64,000 nt of DNA from Lysobacterales bacterium (GTDB taxonomy: Bacteria > Pseudomonadota > Gammaproteobacteria > Xanthomonadales > Xanthomonadaceae): assembly GCA_017302135.1 (NCBI GenBank), contig JAFLDZ010000008.1:1-64000 (forward strand). Reading direction: 5' to 3'. Both the position numbers and the translations under genes were made by a program. Shown here piece after piece: positions 9,575 to 18,680 of this stretch. Under the pieces are notes generated by a model that was not told the DNA's origin, did not search any database, and saw only the letters and a list, made by a program, of their open reading frames with translations. Each line of letters starts with the position of its first letter. Positions within the stretch are counted from its first letter, which is position 1.

Positions 9575-10086
9575 GCCGCAAATGGATCGCCGCCGCGCTG
9601 TTGTGCGCAATGATGCTGCCGTCCGGTGCATTCGCTGCCGGCGACGATGACGACGACGAACGTTCGCCGCGTCGCGCGCCGATGCCGGCCATCTATCTCG
9701 AAGAATGCGGCGGTTGCCACGTGCCGTATCCGGCATCGGGTTTGCCGGCATCGTCATGGGACGCGCTGATGGGTGGACTCGACCGTCATTTCGGCAGCGA
9801 TGCGAGTCTTGCGCAGCAGGACGCGGGCACCATCCGCCGCTGGCTGCGCACCAACGCCGGGCGCAGCGCCGCGAATCGCGCCGAGCCGCTGCGCATCACC
9901 CGCACGGCATGGTTCGTGCGCGAACACGATGAAGTTTCAGTCGCCACCTGGCGTTTGCCTGCGGTGAAGTCGGCCGCCAATTGCGCGGCCTGTCATCGCG
10001 GCGCCGAACGCGGTGATTTCTCAGAGCACGATGTGCGCATCCCGCGCGCATCACCCCCACGCCCTGCCGCAGGACCGACACGATGA
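9571..10086 (+). CDS. Di-haem cytochrome c (DHC)
   Basis: A 171-residue periplasmic protein. The signal peptide MSRKWIAAALLCAMMLPSGAFAA is followed by a Asp-rich stretch. Two CxxCH sites (CGGCH near residue 46 and CAACH near 138) are far apart in the chain, as in the DHC partner of SHP-type cytochromes. ATGA overlaps on both sides couple it to the DUF1924 gene and to the membrane cytochrome b. The likely role is to carry electrons between the membrane cytochrome b and the SHP-like protein. The length and haem spacing fit this family; the physiological acceptor is unknown. Confidence 0.85.
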   Translation: MSRKWIAAALLCAMMLPSGAFAAGDDDDDERSPRRAPMPAIYLEECGGCHVPYPASGLPASSWDALMGGLDRHFGSDASLAQQDAGTIRRWLRTNAGRSAANRAEPLRITRTAWFVREHDEVSVATWRLPAVKSAANCAACHRGAERGDFSEHDVRIPRASPPRPAAGPTR

Positions 10087-10823
10087 ACGCTGCCCCCACC
10101 ACTCCAGCCACCGGAATTCCGCCCAGCGCCAGGAAAGTGCTGATCTGGGACCTGCCGACGCGGTTCTTTCACTGGAGTCTCGCGATCTGTTTCGCCGGCG
10201 CCTGGCTGACCTCCGACAGCGAGCGTCAGCAACTGCTTCATCTGCTGTTCGGCTACAGCCTGTTCGGCCTGATCGGTTTCCGCGTCGTCTGGGGATTCAT
10301 CGGCAGCCGCTACGCGCGCTTCGGCAATTTCTTCAAAGGGCCGGGCGCGACCCTGCGATATCTCGGTTCGATGGCGAAGCGCCAGCCCGAGCATCATGTC
10401 GGCCACAACCCCGCCGGTGCGGTCGCGGTCTGGCTGCTGCTCGGGCTGGGTCTGGCCATCGCCATCACCGGTTGGCAGATGGTCGTCGGCAGCGCAGGCG
10501 AGTCGCTTGAAGATATCCACGAGGCGCTGGCCATCGCGATGCTGGTCGTCGTCGGTGTGCATATCGTCGGCGTGATCGTCTCCAGCGTCCTGCATCGCGA
10601 GAACCTGCCGCGCGCGATGGTCACGGGTTATAAATCCGGGCTGCGTCCCGAAGATGGAATCGCCCGGAAGTCCGGTATCGTCGCGCTGTTGCTGGTCGCG
10701 GCGCTGGCGGCGTTCTGGAGTTATGGCCTTGCGACCCAGCGGTTGCCGTTCGGTCTTGCGGGCAGCGGCGAGACTGCGGCTGCCGGCGAAGCGGATGAGC
10801 ACGCAGAACACGATGAAGATTGA
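10083..10823 (+). CDS. Cytochrome b561 / Ni-hydrogenase-type b-haem membrane protein
   Basis: A 246-residue integral membrane protein. Cytosolic-side histidine RFFHWSLAICFAGAWL opens the first membrane helix near residue 27. Further helices follow around residues 60-78 (GYSLFGLIGFRVVWGFIG), 118-140 and 160-180 (MLVVVGVHIVGVIVSSVLH), with conserved His residues suited to two b haems. The C-terminus has one more helix and a His/Asp/Glu-rich tail. As the last member of the DUF1924-DHC-cytochrome b trio it would transfer quinol electrons to the periplasmic cytochromes. The two-component regulator gene begins 51 bp downstream and may be co-transcribed. Confidence 0.86.
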   Translation: MNAAPTTPATGIPPSARKVLIWDLPTRFFHWSLAICFAGAWLTSDSERQQLLHLLFGYSLFGLIGFRVVWGFIGSRYARFGNFFKGPGATLRYLGSMAKRQPEHHVGHNPAGAVAVWLLLGLGLAIAITGWQMVVGSAGESLEDIHEALAIAMLVVVGVHIVGVIVSSVLHRENLPRAMVTGYKSGLRPEDGIARKSGIVALLLVAALAAFWSYGLATQRLPFGLAGSGETAAAGEADEHAEHDED

Positions 10824-10874
10824 TGGCACGCGCCGACATGCCGTTCGATAATGCCGCAACGACGGGAGCCGACG

Positions 10875-11540
10875 ATGCGCGTGCTGGTGGTTGAAGACGA
10901 TCCGCTGCTCGGCGAGGCGATCTGTATCGGCATGCGCCAGCGCGGCTTCGCGGCCGACTGGGTGCGCGACGGCATCGCAGCGGACATGGCACTGAAAACC
11001 GAAACCTTCGCAGCGGTGATCCTCGATCTCGGTCTGCCGCGTCTGTCCGGCATGCAACTGTTGCGGCAACGACGCGAGGCGCACGACGGGACGCCGGTGC
11101 TGATCCTGACTGCGCGCGACGCGATCCAGGAACGCGTGCAGGGGCTGGATGCCGGCGCCGACGACTACGTGGTGAAGCCGGTGGATCTCGACGAACTGGC
11201 CGCGCGCCTGCGTGCGCTGGTGCGCCGCAGCGGCGGCGACGCGCAGCCGCTGCTGCAGGTGGGCGCGCTGCGGATCGATCCTGGCGCGCGGCATGTCGAC
11301 TGGCACGATGCGCCGGTCGAGCTCTCGCCGCGCGAATTCGATCTGCTGCTGGAATTCGCGCGTTCGCCCAATCGCTTCCTGAGCAAGGAACAGCTCACCG
11401 AGCGGCTGTACGGCTGGAACGACGAGGTCGAATCCAATGCGCTCGAAGTCCACATCCATCATCTGCGCCGCAAACTCGACCCGTCGCTGATCGTGACCCA
11501 GCGCGGCGTCGGTTACATGCTGCGGGCAGAGCCGCTGTGA
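10875..11540 (+). CDS. OmpR/PhoB-family response regulator (PmrA/QseB-like)
   Basis: A 221-residue two-domain regulator. The receiver starts MRVLVVEDDPLLGEAI, has the phospho-acceptor Asp in VILDLGLPRLSG near residue 51 and the KPVDLDELAARL segment near 102. The C-terminal winged helix (about 125-220) contains ELSPREFDLLLEF and the recognition segment EVHIHHLRRKL. The start at 10875 has the conserved family N-terminus; an in-frame ATG 24 bp upstream would add residues without homology. It is translationally coupled to the kinase gene (overlap of 4 bp). With an EptA homologue convergent downstream, a PmrAB-like role in lipid A modification is plausible but not shown; control of the adjacent cytochromes is an alternative. 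Confidence 0.92.
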   Translation: MRVLVVEDDPLLGEAICIGMRQRGFAADWVRDGIAADMALKTETFAAVILDLGLPRLSGMQLLRQRREAHDGTPVLILTARDAIQERVQGLDAGADDYVVKPVDLDELAARLRALVRRSGGDAQPLLQVGALRIDPGARHVDWHDAPVELSPREFDLLLEFARSPNRFLSKEQLTERLYGWNDEVESNALEVHIHHLRRKLDPSLIVTQRGVGYMLRAEPL

Positions 11541-12898
11541 ACGAGTCGCCGGGCAGCCGGGACTTCTCGCTGCGCACGCGCCTGCTGGTGGCGATGCTGT
11601 CGATCGTCGCGGTGGTCTGGCTGCTGTCGGCATTCGCAAGCTACGCGCAGGCGCGGCGCGAACTGGGCGAACTGCTCGACGCGCATCTCGCTACATCGGC
11701 GGCGCTGCTGGTCGCGCAGGCGTCGGAGGAGTTGGAGGAGATCGAACTGGAGCATTTGCCTGATCTGGGCGATGCCCATCAGCGGCTTGCGCTGCAGGTG
11801 TGGAACGACGGCCGCCTCGGTGTGCACAGCGCCAACGCGCCGAACGCGCCGCTGGCGCCGTTCCGGCATGGGTTCGCCGATGTGACCGCCGACGGAACCG
11901 CATGGCGCGTCTACAGCACCCGCAGCCGCGAAGGCGACTGGGTTCAAGTCGGCGAACCGGTATCCGCGCGCACCGACATCCTGCGCGAAGCGCTGGCGAG
12001 TCAGGCGTGGCCGATGCTGCTGGCGCTGCCGCTGCTGGGCGTCGGCATCTGGTTCGTGCTCGGTCGTGGCCTGTCGCCGCTGCAGCGCATGGCGCAGGCA
12101 GTGGGCACGCGCGCGCCGCTGGACACCACACCGATCATGGCCGCCGACGCGCCGCGCGAGATCCGTCCGCTGCTGGATCGGCTCAATGCGCTGTTCGCAC
12201 GCACCGGCGAAAGCATCGCCCGCGAGCATCGTTTCATCGGCGACGCCTCGCACGAATTGCGCACGCCGGTCGCGGCGATCCGCGCGCAGGCGCAAGTCGC
12301 GCAAGGTGCGCGCGACGATGCCGAACGCCAGCGCGCGCTGGCCGGGGTGATCGCCGGCTGCGACCGCATGACCGCGCTCACCGCGCAATTGCTGACCTTG
12401 TCGCGACTGGAAGCGGGCGTGTTGAGCTCGGCGACCGCGAATGCGTCGATGCGCGATATCGTCCAGGACACGCTCGCCGAATTCGCAGCGCTCGCGCAAC
12501 GGCAGCACGCGAAGATCTCGCTTGAAATCGCCGACGACCTGCGCGTGGACAGCGATCCGCTGCTGTTGCAGATCGTGTTGCGCAATCTGCTCGCCAACGC
12601 GCTGCAGTACGGCGGCGAAGGCGTGCGCATCCAGCTTGCCGCGTCGCGCGTGGACAACGTGGTGTCGCTCAGCGTGCGCGACGACGGCCCCGGGATCGCG
12701 GCGGAAGATCGTGCCCGCGCGCTGCAGCGCTTCGACCGGCTGGATGCGCATGCGGCCGGCGGCGCCGGCCTGGGTCTTGCGATCGTGGAGCGCATCGCCG
12801 ATGCGATCGGTGCGGAATTGTCGCTCTCGGACGGCATCGAAGCGCGAGGTCTCGGCGTGCATCTGCAGATCCCGGACCGCCACATGCCGCAGGCCTGA
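11537..12898 (+). CDS. Sensor histidine kinase (PmrB/QseC-like)
   Basis: A 453-residue membrane sensor starting at a GTG that overlaps the regulator stop. Membrane helices are at about residues 14-35 (LLVAMLSIVAVVWLLSAFA) and 155-178, enclosing a periplasmic domain of about 120 residues. A HAMP-like segment follows, then the H-box GDASHELRTPVAAIRAQ with the phosphorylated His near residue 238, the N-box LRNLLANALQYGG near 355 and the G-boxes DDGPGIA and GGAGLGLAIVERIA near 385-415. The periplasmic part contains an acidic run (ASEELEEIELEHLPD) that could bind cations, as PmrB does. This supports, but does not prove, metal or peptide sensing. Confidence 0.92.
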   Translation: MNESPGSRDFSLRTRLLVAMLSIVAVVWLLSAFASYAQARRELGELLDAHLATSAALLVAQASEELEEIELEHLPDLGDAHQRLALQVWNDGRLGVHSANAPNAPLAPFRHGFADVTADGTAWRVYSTRSREGDWVQVGEPVSARTDILREALASQAWPMLLALPLLGVGIWFVLGRGLSPLQRMAQAVGTRAPLDTTPIMAADAPREIRPLLDRLNALFARTGESIAREHRFIGDASHELRTPVAAIRAQAQVAQGARDDAERQRALAGVIAGCDRMTALTAQLLTLSRLEAGVLSSATANASMRDIVQDTLAEFAALAQRQHAKISLEIADDLRVDSDPLLLQIVLRNLLANALQYGGEGVRIQLAASRVDNVVSLSVRDDGPGIAAEDRARALQRFDRLDAHAAGGAGLGLAIVERIADAIGAELSLSDGIEARGLGVHLQIPDRHMPQA

Positions 12899-12936
12899 GT
12901 CAGCGGACGCGATGACGCGGAGCGTGTCCGGATCGC

Positions 12937-14589
12937 TTACCGCACGGGCGCTTCGACCGCGCCATCGCACGCCGCGAACAGATCCAGCGCTGGCTTGCGC
13001 ACGCCGGTCGCCACATCGGCCAAGCCGAGCACACTGTGGAAGAAGTTGTCGTGCGACAGCGGCGCATCCGCGCGGTTGCGCAGGCAATCCAGATTCAGAC
13101 CGCGACGTGCGCTGAAACGATCCGCCGCCCAGAGCATCATCGGCACGCGCGTCTGCTGGTCCGGTGCGATCGCGTACGGCGCGCCGTGGAGATACAGGCC
13201 ATGTTCGCCCAGCGATTCGCCGTGGTCGGAGACGTACAGCAGGGCCGGGTCGATGCGCGGGTCGTCGCGCAGCAATTCGGCAGCGCTGGCGAGAATGTGG
13301 TCCGTGTACAGAATGGTGTTGTCGTAGGTGTTGCGCAGCTGCTGGTCGCTGCACTGCTGCAGTTCGTTGGTGCGGCATTCCGGCACGAACTTCGCGAATT
13401 CCTTCGGATAGCGCGCGTAATAGGCTGGGCCGTGGCTGCCCAGGAGGTGGATCACGAAAACGGTGTCGCGCTGCACCGCAGGCAGCTCCTTGCGCAACTG
13501 CGCGAGCAGCACTTCGTCGAAGCAGCCCTCGGCGTTGCACAGCTCCGGATCTTCGGTATTGCTGAGAAATACCTCCTTCGCGCGCTTCGCCAGCTTCTTG
13601 CTGCCGGTGTTGTTGTCGAGCCAGACCGCGTCGTAGCCGCCGCGCATCAGCACATCGAGCAGGTTCTCGCGGTATTTCGCGACGCCGTCCTTGTAATCGC
13701 GCCGGCCCATGTCGGTGAACATGCAAGGCAGCGAGGTCGCGGTGTTGGTGCCGCAGCTGGTGGCGTTGCTGAAATTGAGCACGCCCAGCGCACGCATCTT
13801 CGGATCGGTGGCGCGGTCGTAGCCGTTGCTGGAATAACTGGATGCGCGCGCGGATTCTCCGATCGCCAGCACCACCACCACCGGACGCTCGTTCGTCGGC
13901 AGCGCGGTGCCGCGACGCGCATCCTCGCCGATCTTCTCCAGCGGCCGGTTGTCGTTGCGGGCATGATCGAGATACGACAGATTCGCCGCGAGCAGCGCGA
14001 ACGGATTCGCGATGTGGCGCAGCTCCATGTGATTGCGCAGCAGCGAGGCGATGTCCTTGCCGAAGCCGGCGGCGGCCACCCCGAGCAGCACGAAGGCGAC
14101 CACCGCCAGCTTCAGCCGCGACAGGACTTCACGGACCGGGCCCTGCCAGTCGATCTTGACCCACCACAGCAGCGCCGCCGGCAGGATCCCCAGCGCGCCG
14201 ATGCTGAGCAGCATCCGCAGATTGATCCACTCGCCGGCTTCGCGGGCGTCGGTTTCGTAGACGCTGGCCAGGGCATGGCGGTCGATCACCGCGCCGAAGT
14301 CGCCGATGAAATACGCCGCGCCTGCAGCGAGAATCAGCGCGAGCGCCAAGCCGGGTTTGAAGGTCCAGCGCAGGCTCAGCGGCAACAGCATCAACAGCGT
14401 GAGTCCGAACAGCGCGGCGCCGATCGATGCGATCACGCCGACGCCACGCAGACCCTCCAGACCCGACGAATCGAACACGATGCCCCAGAACCGTGTGTTC
14501 AGCGCCACCACCATGAAGCCGACGACGAGCAACAGCAGCGCGTTGGCGCGCAGGGTCGGGCGGGCGAGCTTCGGTGTCTTCTTCATCAT
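12937..14589 (-). CDS. eptA: Lipid A phosphoethanolamine transferase, EptA/MCR family
   Basis: A 550-residue inner-membrane enzyme that moves phosphoethanolamine from phosphatidylethanolamine to lipid A, which lowers negative charge and binding of cationic peptides. Five hydrophobic helices span about residues 14-195 (DUF1705 region), followed by the sulfatase-type periplasmic domain. Zinc and nucleophile motifs are visible: VVLAIGESARA with the metal Glu near residue 245, NATSCGTNTATSLPCMF with the catalytic Thr near 285, HLLGSHGPAYYARYP, and SDHGESLGEHGLYLHG near 460-475. Cysteine pairs (SCGT...PCMF, ELCNAEGCF, ECRTNELQQCS) match the family's disulfides. It is convergent with the two-component genes, suggesting a PmrAB-eptA type module. 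Confidence 0.93.
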   Translation of the reverse strand: MMKKTPKLARPTLRANALLLLVVGFMVVALNTRFWGIVFDSSGLEGLRGVGVIASIGAALFGLTLLMLLPLSLRWTFKPGLALALILAAGAAYFIGDFGAVIDRHALASVYETDAREAGEWINLRMLLSIGALGILPAALLWWVKIDWQGPVREVLSRLKLAVVAFVLLGVAAAGFGKDIASLLRNHMELRHIANPFALLAANLSYLDHARNDNRPLEKIGEDARRGTALPTNERPVVVVLAIGESARASSYSSNGYDRATDPKMRALGVLNFSNATSCGTNTATSLPCMFTDMGRRDYKDGVAKYRENLLDVLMRGGYDAVWLDNNTGSKKLAKRAKEVFLSNTEDPELCNAEGCFDEVLLAQLRKELPAVQRDTVFVIHLLGSHGPAYYARYPKEFAKFVPECRTNELQQCSDQQLRNTYDNTILYTDHILASAAELLRDDPRIDPALLYVSDHGESLGEHGLYLHGAPYAIAPDQQTRVPMMLWAADRFSARRGLNLDCLRNRADAPLSHDNFFHSVLGLADVATGVRKPALDLFAACDGAVEAPVR

Positions 14590-14609
14590 GTCAGCATCCG
14601 GGGTGCGGC

Positions 14610-14668
14610 TTAGCGCAACATTACGGCAATCGCAAAAATTCGCGATGTTTTCGTTAGTTTTGCGCTAA
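14610..14668. promoter_or_regulatory. eptA: Inverted repeat upstream of eptA
   Basis: TTAGCGCAA at 14610-14618 and its exact complement TTGCGCTAA at 14660-14668 are 41 bases apart, in AT-rich DNA immediately before the eptA start. It could be a regulator site or a looped operator. It does not look like a published PmrA box, so the assignment stays open. Confidence 0.4.
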
Positions 14669-14669
14669 C

Positions 14670-14694
14670 GACGGCGATCCAGAGGATCGCCGTC
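14670..14694 (-). terminator. Hairpin terminator of the S9 peptidase gene
   Basis: GACGGCGATCC-AGA-GGATCGCCGTC forms an 11-bp perfect stem with a 3-base loop, starting 10 bases beyond the peptidase stop on the minus strand. The T-tract is poor, so efficiency is uncertain. Confidence 0.65.
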
Positions 14695-14704
14695 TTGCTG
14701 CGAA

Positions 14705-17098
14705 TCACTTCAATGTGCGCTCGAAGAGTTCGTGGATGCGCCGGTATTCGTCGTACCAGGCGTCGGGGTGGGTGAAGCTGTGACGTTCCAGCGGATAGCT
14801 GGCCAGTTCCCACTTGTCCTTGCGCAGTTCGATCAGCTTCTGCGCCAGCAGCACCGAATCGCGGTAGAACACGTTGTCGTCGATCATGCCGTGGCAGATC
14901 AGCAGATGGTCGCGCAGGCCCGAGGCCAGTTCGATCGGCGATGAGCGCAGATAGGCTTCGGGGTCGAGTTCGGGCGTGTTGAGGATGTTGCTGGTGTATT
15001 CGTGGTTGTACTGCGACCAGTCCGCGACCGGGCGCAGCGCGGCGCCGGCCTTGAACACGCCGGGTTTCTTGAACAGCGCCATGAAGGTCATGAAACCGCC
15101 GTAGCTGCCGCCGTAGATGCCGACGCGGTCGCGGTCGCCCTGCTTGTTGGCGACGAGCCAGTCGATGCCGTCCAGATAATCCTGCAGTTCGGGCTCACCC
15201 ATGTGCCGGTAGATCGCGGTGCGCCAGTCGCGGCCGTAGCCTTCGGAAGCGCGGAAATCCAGATCCAGCACGATGTAGCCCTGCTGCACCAGCAGGTTGT
15301 GGAACATCTGTTCGCGGAAGTAGTTCGGATATCTGTCGCTGACGTTCTGCAGATAGCCGGCGCCGTGGACGAACAGCACCACCGGATATTTTTTTCCCGC
15401 TTGCGTTGACTTGGGCCCGTAATACTTGCCCCAGATATCGCCCGCGCCGTGCTTCGACGGCACCTTGACGTATTCCGGCGCAAGCCACTCCTGCGCCTTG
15501 AATTCGGGGCTGCGCGTGTCGGTGAGTTCGCGCGCATCGCCGCCGTCCGCATCCACCACCGCGAGCTGCGGCGGCAGATAGCTGTCGGAATGGCGTACCA
15601 GCAGCTTGCCGCCGTCGGGCGAAGCGACGAAATCCTCGACGCCGTCCAGCGCGGTGAGTTCGCGCACCGCGCCGCCGGCCACCGGCACATCGCAGACTTC
15701 GTAGTCGCCCGGCCACGCGCGGTTGCAGAGGAACTGGAAGCGGTTGCCGTCGGCGGAGAGCATAGGTGACGAAGCCTCCCACTTGCCGGATGTCACTGCG
15801 CGCGATTTTCCGCCATCGTTGACATGGAGATGCGAGTAGCCGCTTTCCTCGGACAGATACCACAGCGTTCTGCCGTCGCGCAGCCAGCCGAAATCGTTGT
15901 AGTTCCAGTTGATCCAGGCATTGTCGGTGAGGCGATGCCGCGACTGCAGCCTGGCGCCCTGCAGATCGACGCTGGCCAGCCAGCGATCCTTGTTGTCGAC
16001 GGCGCGGATCAGCACCGCGACGTTGCGGCCGTCGTCGCTCCAGTGGATCGCCGGGCCGTTGCCGTCGCCATCGGTTTCGATGCGCGCCGCGCGGTGGCCT
16101 TTCAGCGCATCCTGCTTCGCGGCCTTGCGCAACGCGGCGAGCGGGTCGTCGCCGATCCCCGGCAAGGTGTCGAACTTGAGTTCGCTCGCTTTCGCGCCGA
16201 CGATATCGATCAGCCACAGCGTGTGGGGAATCGGCGCGTTGCGGCCGACGCGGGTGCGCGCTTCCTCGAATTCTTCGTAGCCGGATTCGGTCACGTATTT
16301 CGGCATCTTGCCGGCGGTGCCGCCATCGGCGCCTTTCGCCGTGGTCACGACCAGCAGCCAGCGGCCGTCGGGCGAGAGTGCGCTGTCGGCGATCTCGACC
16401 TGCTTGCCGAGGTACACCGGCGCAGGCGCACGAGTCGGATCGACGACGCGCCACGCCTGCTCCTGCTTGCGTGCGGCTTCGCGGCGCTCGCGATCGTTCT
16501 TCAATGTGTCGATCAGGCGCAGCTGGCGGTCGCGCAGATCGTCGGCTGCGGGCGTTTTGCCCGGGTCGTCGGCGGTCTGCACGTTCGCCGCCTGCACCAC
16601 GCCATTCGCAGAGGTCCAGCGGAACCAGTCGTTGCCGGCGCGCCACACCAGACCGCCGTCGCGGCTCCACTGCGGCAGCGATTCCTGCGCTTCGCTGCGG
16701 GTGACCTGGGTCAACGCGCCGTTGCGCAGATCGCGCACGAAGATGTCGCCGTTGCGCGCGTAGGCCATCCGCGTACGCGTGGCGTCGTAGACCGGTTGCG
16801 CGGCGTCGAGCCCGGCGCGTGCGGTGTCGTCCACGCGCGCGGGTGCGCCGCCGGCGACGGAAACCTGCCAGACATCGCGGATCGTCGCGCCATCGCGCTT
16901 GCGCCGGTAGAGCGCCTGGCTGCCGTCCCACGACCACCACGCCTGTTCCACACCGCCGCCGATCCAGTCGGGATCGGCCATGATCCGGTCCAGCGTCAGC
17001 GCTTGCGCCGACGCGAGCGGCGAAGCGAACAACGCGGGCAGCGCTGCCGCGATGGCAGCGCACAGAACGAGTGGAAGGCGGCGGGTGGCGTCGGTCAT
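14705..17098 (-). CDS. Secreted S9 family (DPP-IV/prolyl oligopeptidase-like) serine peptidase
   Basis: A 797-residue exported peptidase. The N-terminus is a signal peptide (hydrophobic ALPALFASPLASAQA, cleavage near residue 32). Residues of about 40-540 form repeated WSxDG/SPDGG-type blades of the beta-propeller. The alpha/beta hydrolase domain (about 545-797) has the nucleophile elbow GIYGGSYGGFMT near residue 665, the acid in CHGMIDDNVFY near 750 and the His in PLERHSFTHPD near 780, in the correct order. Such enzymes cleave dipeptides, often after Pro, from peptide N-termini. The gene is divergent from cydA and ends in its own hairpin. A role in periplasmic peptide utilisation is likely. 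Confidence 0.93.
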   Translation of the reverse strand: MTDATRRLPLVLCAAIAAALPALFASPLASAQALTLDRIMADPDWIGGGVEQAWWSWDGSQALYRRKRDGATIRDVWQVSVAGGAPARVDDTARAGLDAAQPVYDATRTRMAYARNGDIFVRDLRNGALTQVTRSEAQESLPQWSRDGGLVWRAGNDWFRWTSANGVVQAANVQTADDPGKTPAADDLRDRQLRLIDTLKNDRERREAARKQEQAWRVVDPTRAPAPVYLGKQVEIADSALSPDGRWLLVVTTAKGADGGTAGKMPKYVTESGYEEFEEARTRVGRNAPIPHTLWLIDIVGAKASELKFDTLPGIGDDPLAALRKAAKQDALKGHRAARIETDGDGNGPAIHWSDDGRNVAVLIRAVDNKDRWLASVDLQGARLQSRHRLTDNAWINWNYNDFGWLRDGRTLWYLSEESGYSHLHVNDGGKSRAVTSGKWEASSPMLSADGNRFQFLCNRAWPGDYEVCDVPVAGGAVRELTALDGVEDFVASPDGGKLLVRHSDSYLPPQLAVVDADGGDARELTDTRSPEFKAQEWLAPEYVKVPSKHGAGDIWGKYYGPKSTQAGKKYPVVLFVHGAGYLQNVSDRYPNYFREQMFHNLLVQQGYIVLDLDFRASEGYGRDWRTAIYRHMGEPELQDYLDGIDWLVANKQGDRDRVGIYGGSYGGFMTFMALFKKPGVFKAGAALRPVADWSQYNHEYTSNILNTPELDPEAYLRSSPIELASGLRDHLLICHGMIDDNVFYRDSVLLAQKLIELRKDKWELASYPLERHSFTHPDAWYDEYRRIHELFERTLK

Positions 17099-17240
17099 GG
17101 TGCGGTCGCAAGCGGACGGAGATGCGCGCAGCTTACCGGCCCGTCGTGCAGATCACAGCGTCCACTTCGGCACCCGCGCGGAGGCGGCGAGAGGCGTACA
17201 ATTCGCGGTCGGGAGGGCGTCACCATTCGCGGAGACATCG

Positions 17241-18680
17241 ATGATGTCGCTCGACCCCCTGCTGTTGTCGCGGATCCAGTTTGGATTCGTCATTTCGTTC
17301 CACATCCTCTTTCCCGCGTTCACCATCGGCGTCGCCAGTTGGCTGGCGTTCCTGGAATGGCGCTGGCTGCGCACCCGCGATGCGGTCTGGCGCGATCTCT
17401 ACGTGTTCTGGCTGAAGATCTTCGCGGTCTCGTTCGGCATGGGCGTGGTCTCAGGCATCGTCATGAGCTTCCAGTTCGGCACCAACTGGTCGGTGCTCAG
17501 CGAGAAGGCCGGCAATGTCATCGGCCCGCTGCTCAGTTACGAAGTGTTGACCGCATTCTTCATGGAAGCGACCTTCCTCGGAGTGATGCTGTTCGGCATG
17601 AAGCGCGTGTCGGAGAAACTGCATTTCTTCGCCACCTGCATGGTCGCGCTGGGCACGCTGATTTCGACGTTCTGGATCACCTCGGCCAACAGTTGGATGC
17701 AGACGCCGGCCGGCTACGAAATCATCGATGGTGTCTTCCACGCGAAGGACTGGTGGGCGGTGATCTTCAATCCCTCGTTCCCGTACCGGCTCGTGCACAT
17801 GGTGCTGGCCGCGTTCCTCACCACGTGTTTCGTGATCGGCGGCGTCAGTGCGGCGTATCTGCTGCGCGGCCAGCATCGCGACGCGGCGACGCGGATGCTG
17901 AAACTGTCGGTCGCGTTCGCCGCGATCGTCGTTCCGCTGCAGATCCTCGCGGGCGACATGCACGGCCTGAACACCCTGCAATACCAGCCGATGAAAGTCG
18001 CGGCGATGGAAGGCCACTGGCGCGAAGGCGAACCCGGCGAAGGCGTGCCGCTGGTGGTGTTCGCGGTGCCGAACCAGAAGCAGGAGCGCAACGATTACGC
18101 GATCGAGATTCCGCGTCTGGGCAGCCTGATCCTGACCCACAGCGCCGACGGCACCATCGCGCCGCTGACCTCGGTGCCCGCCGATGAGCGCCCGCCGGTG
18201 GCCCCGGTGTTCTTCGCGTTCCGGGTGATGGTGGGCATCGGCAGCGCGATGCTGGCGCTGGTGCTGCTGTCGGCGTTCGCGTGGCGGCGCGGCTGGCTGT
18301 TCGATGTCCAGCACCGGGTCGGACGCTGGCTGCTGCGCGGCTGGCAGGCGATGACGCTGTCGGGCTTCGTCGCGATCCTCGCCGGCTGGTACGTCACCGA
18401 GATCGGCCGTCAGCCGTACACGGTCTACGGCCTGCTGCGCACGGCGGAATCGAACAGCGCGGTCTCCGGCGCGGAAGTCGCGTTCTCGCTCGCGGTGTTC
18501 GCGCTGGTGTACGTGTGCGTGTTCGGCGCGGGCATCTGGTATCTGTTCAAGCTTGTCCGCAAAGGCCCGCAGCCGCACGCACCCGCGCCCGACACCGACG
18601 ATGGCGAGAAAACGCCCGCGCGGCCGCTGTCGCTGCCGGATGAGGCGCTGGAAACGCCGACTGCGGGAGGTGCGGCATGA
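17241..18680 (+). CDS. cydA: Cytochrome bd-type quinol oxidase subunit I
   Basis: A 479-residue membrane subunit binding haems b558, b595 and d. The start at 17241 ([15 protein letters not shown]) gives the family N-terminus. The conserved ligand region [16 protein letters not shown] (haem b595 His near residue 20), the second His in [12 protein letters not shown] near 180 and the QMxT-like periplasmic signature region [10 protein letters not shown] are present. The quinol-binding loop (about residues 245-330) is short and the total length is near 480, as in the short Q-loop, cyanide-insensitive (CioA) type rather than the 520-residue E. coli form. It is coupled to cydB by a 4-bp overlap. It provides high-affinity oxygen reduction. 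Confidence 0.95.
   Translation: MMSLDPLLLSRIQFGFVISFHILFPAFTIGVASWLAFLEWRWLRTRDAVWRDLYVFWLKIFAVSFGMGVVSGIVMSFQFGTNWSVLSEKAGNVIGPLLSYEVLTAFFMEATFLGVMLFGMKRVSEKLHFFATCMVALGTLISTFWITSANSWMQTPAGYEIIDGVFHAKDWWAVIFNPSFPYRLVHMVLAAFLTTCFVIGGVSAAYLLRGQHRDAATRMLKLSVAFAAIVVPLQILAGDMHGLNTLQYQPMKVAAMEGHWREGEPGEGVPLVVFAVPNQKQERNDYAIEIPRLGSLILTHSADGTIAPLTSVPADERPPVAPVFFAFRVMVGIGSAMLALVLLSAFAWRRGWLFDVQHRVGRWLLRGWQAMTLSGFVAILAGWYVTEIGRQPYTVYGLLRTAESNSAVSGAEVAFSLAVFALVYVCVFGAGIWYLFKLVRKGPQPHAPAPDTDDGEKTPARPLSLPDEALETPTAGGAA

Noticed and set aside
13036..14613. 525-residue plus-strand frame opposite eptA
   Set aside because: Composition is that of an antisense shadow; the sulfatase motifs on the minus strand are decisive.
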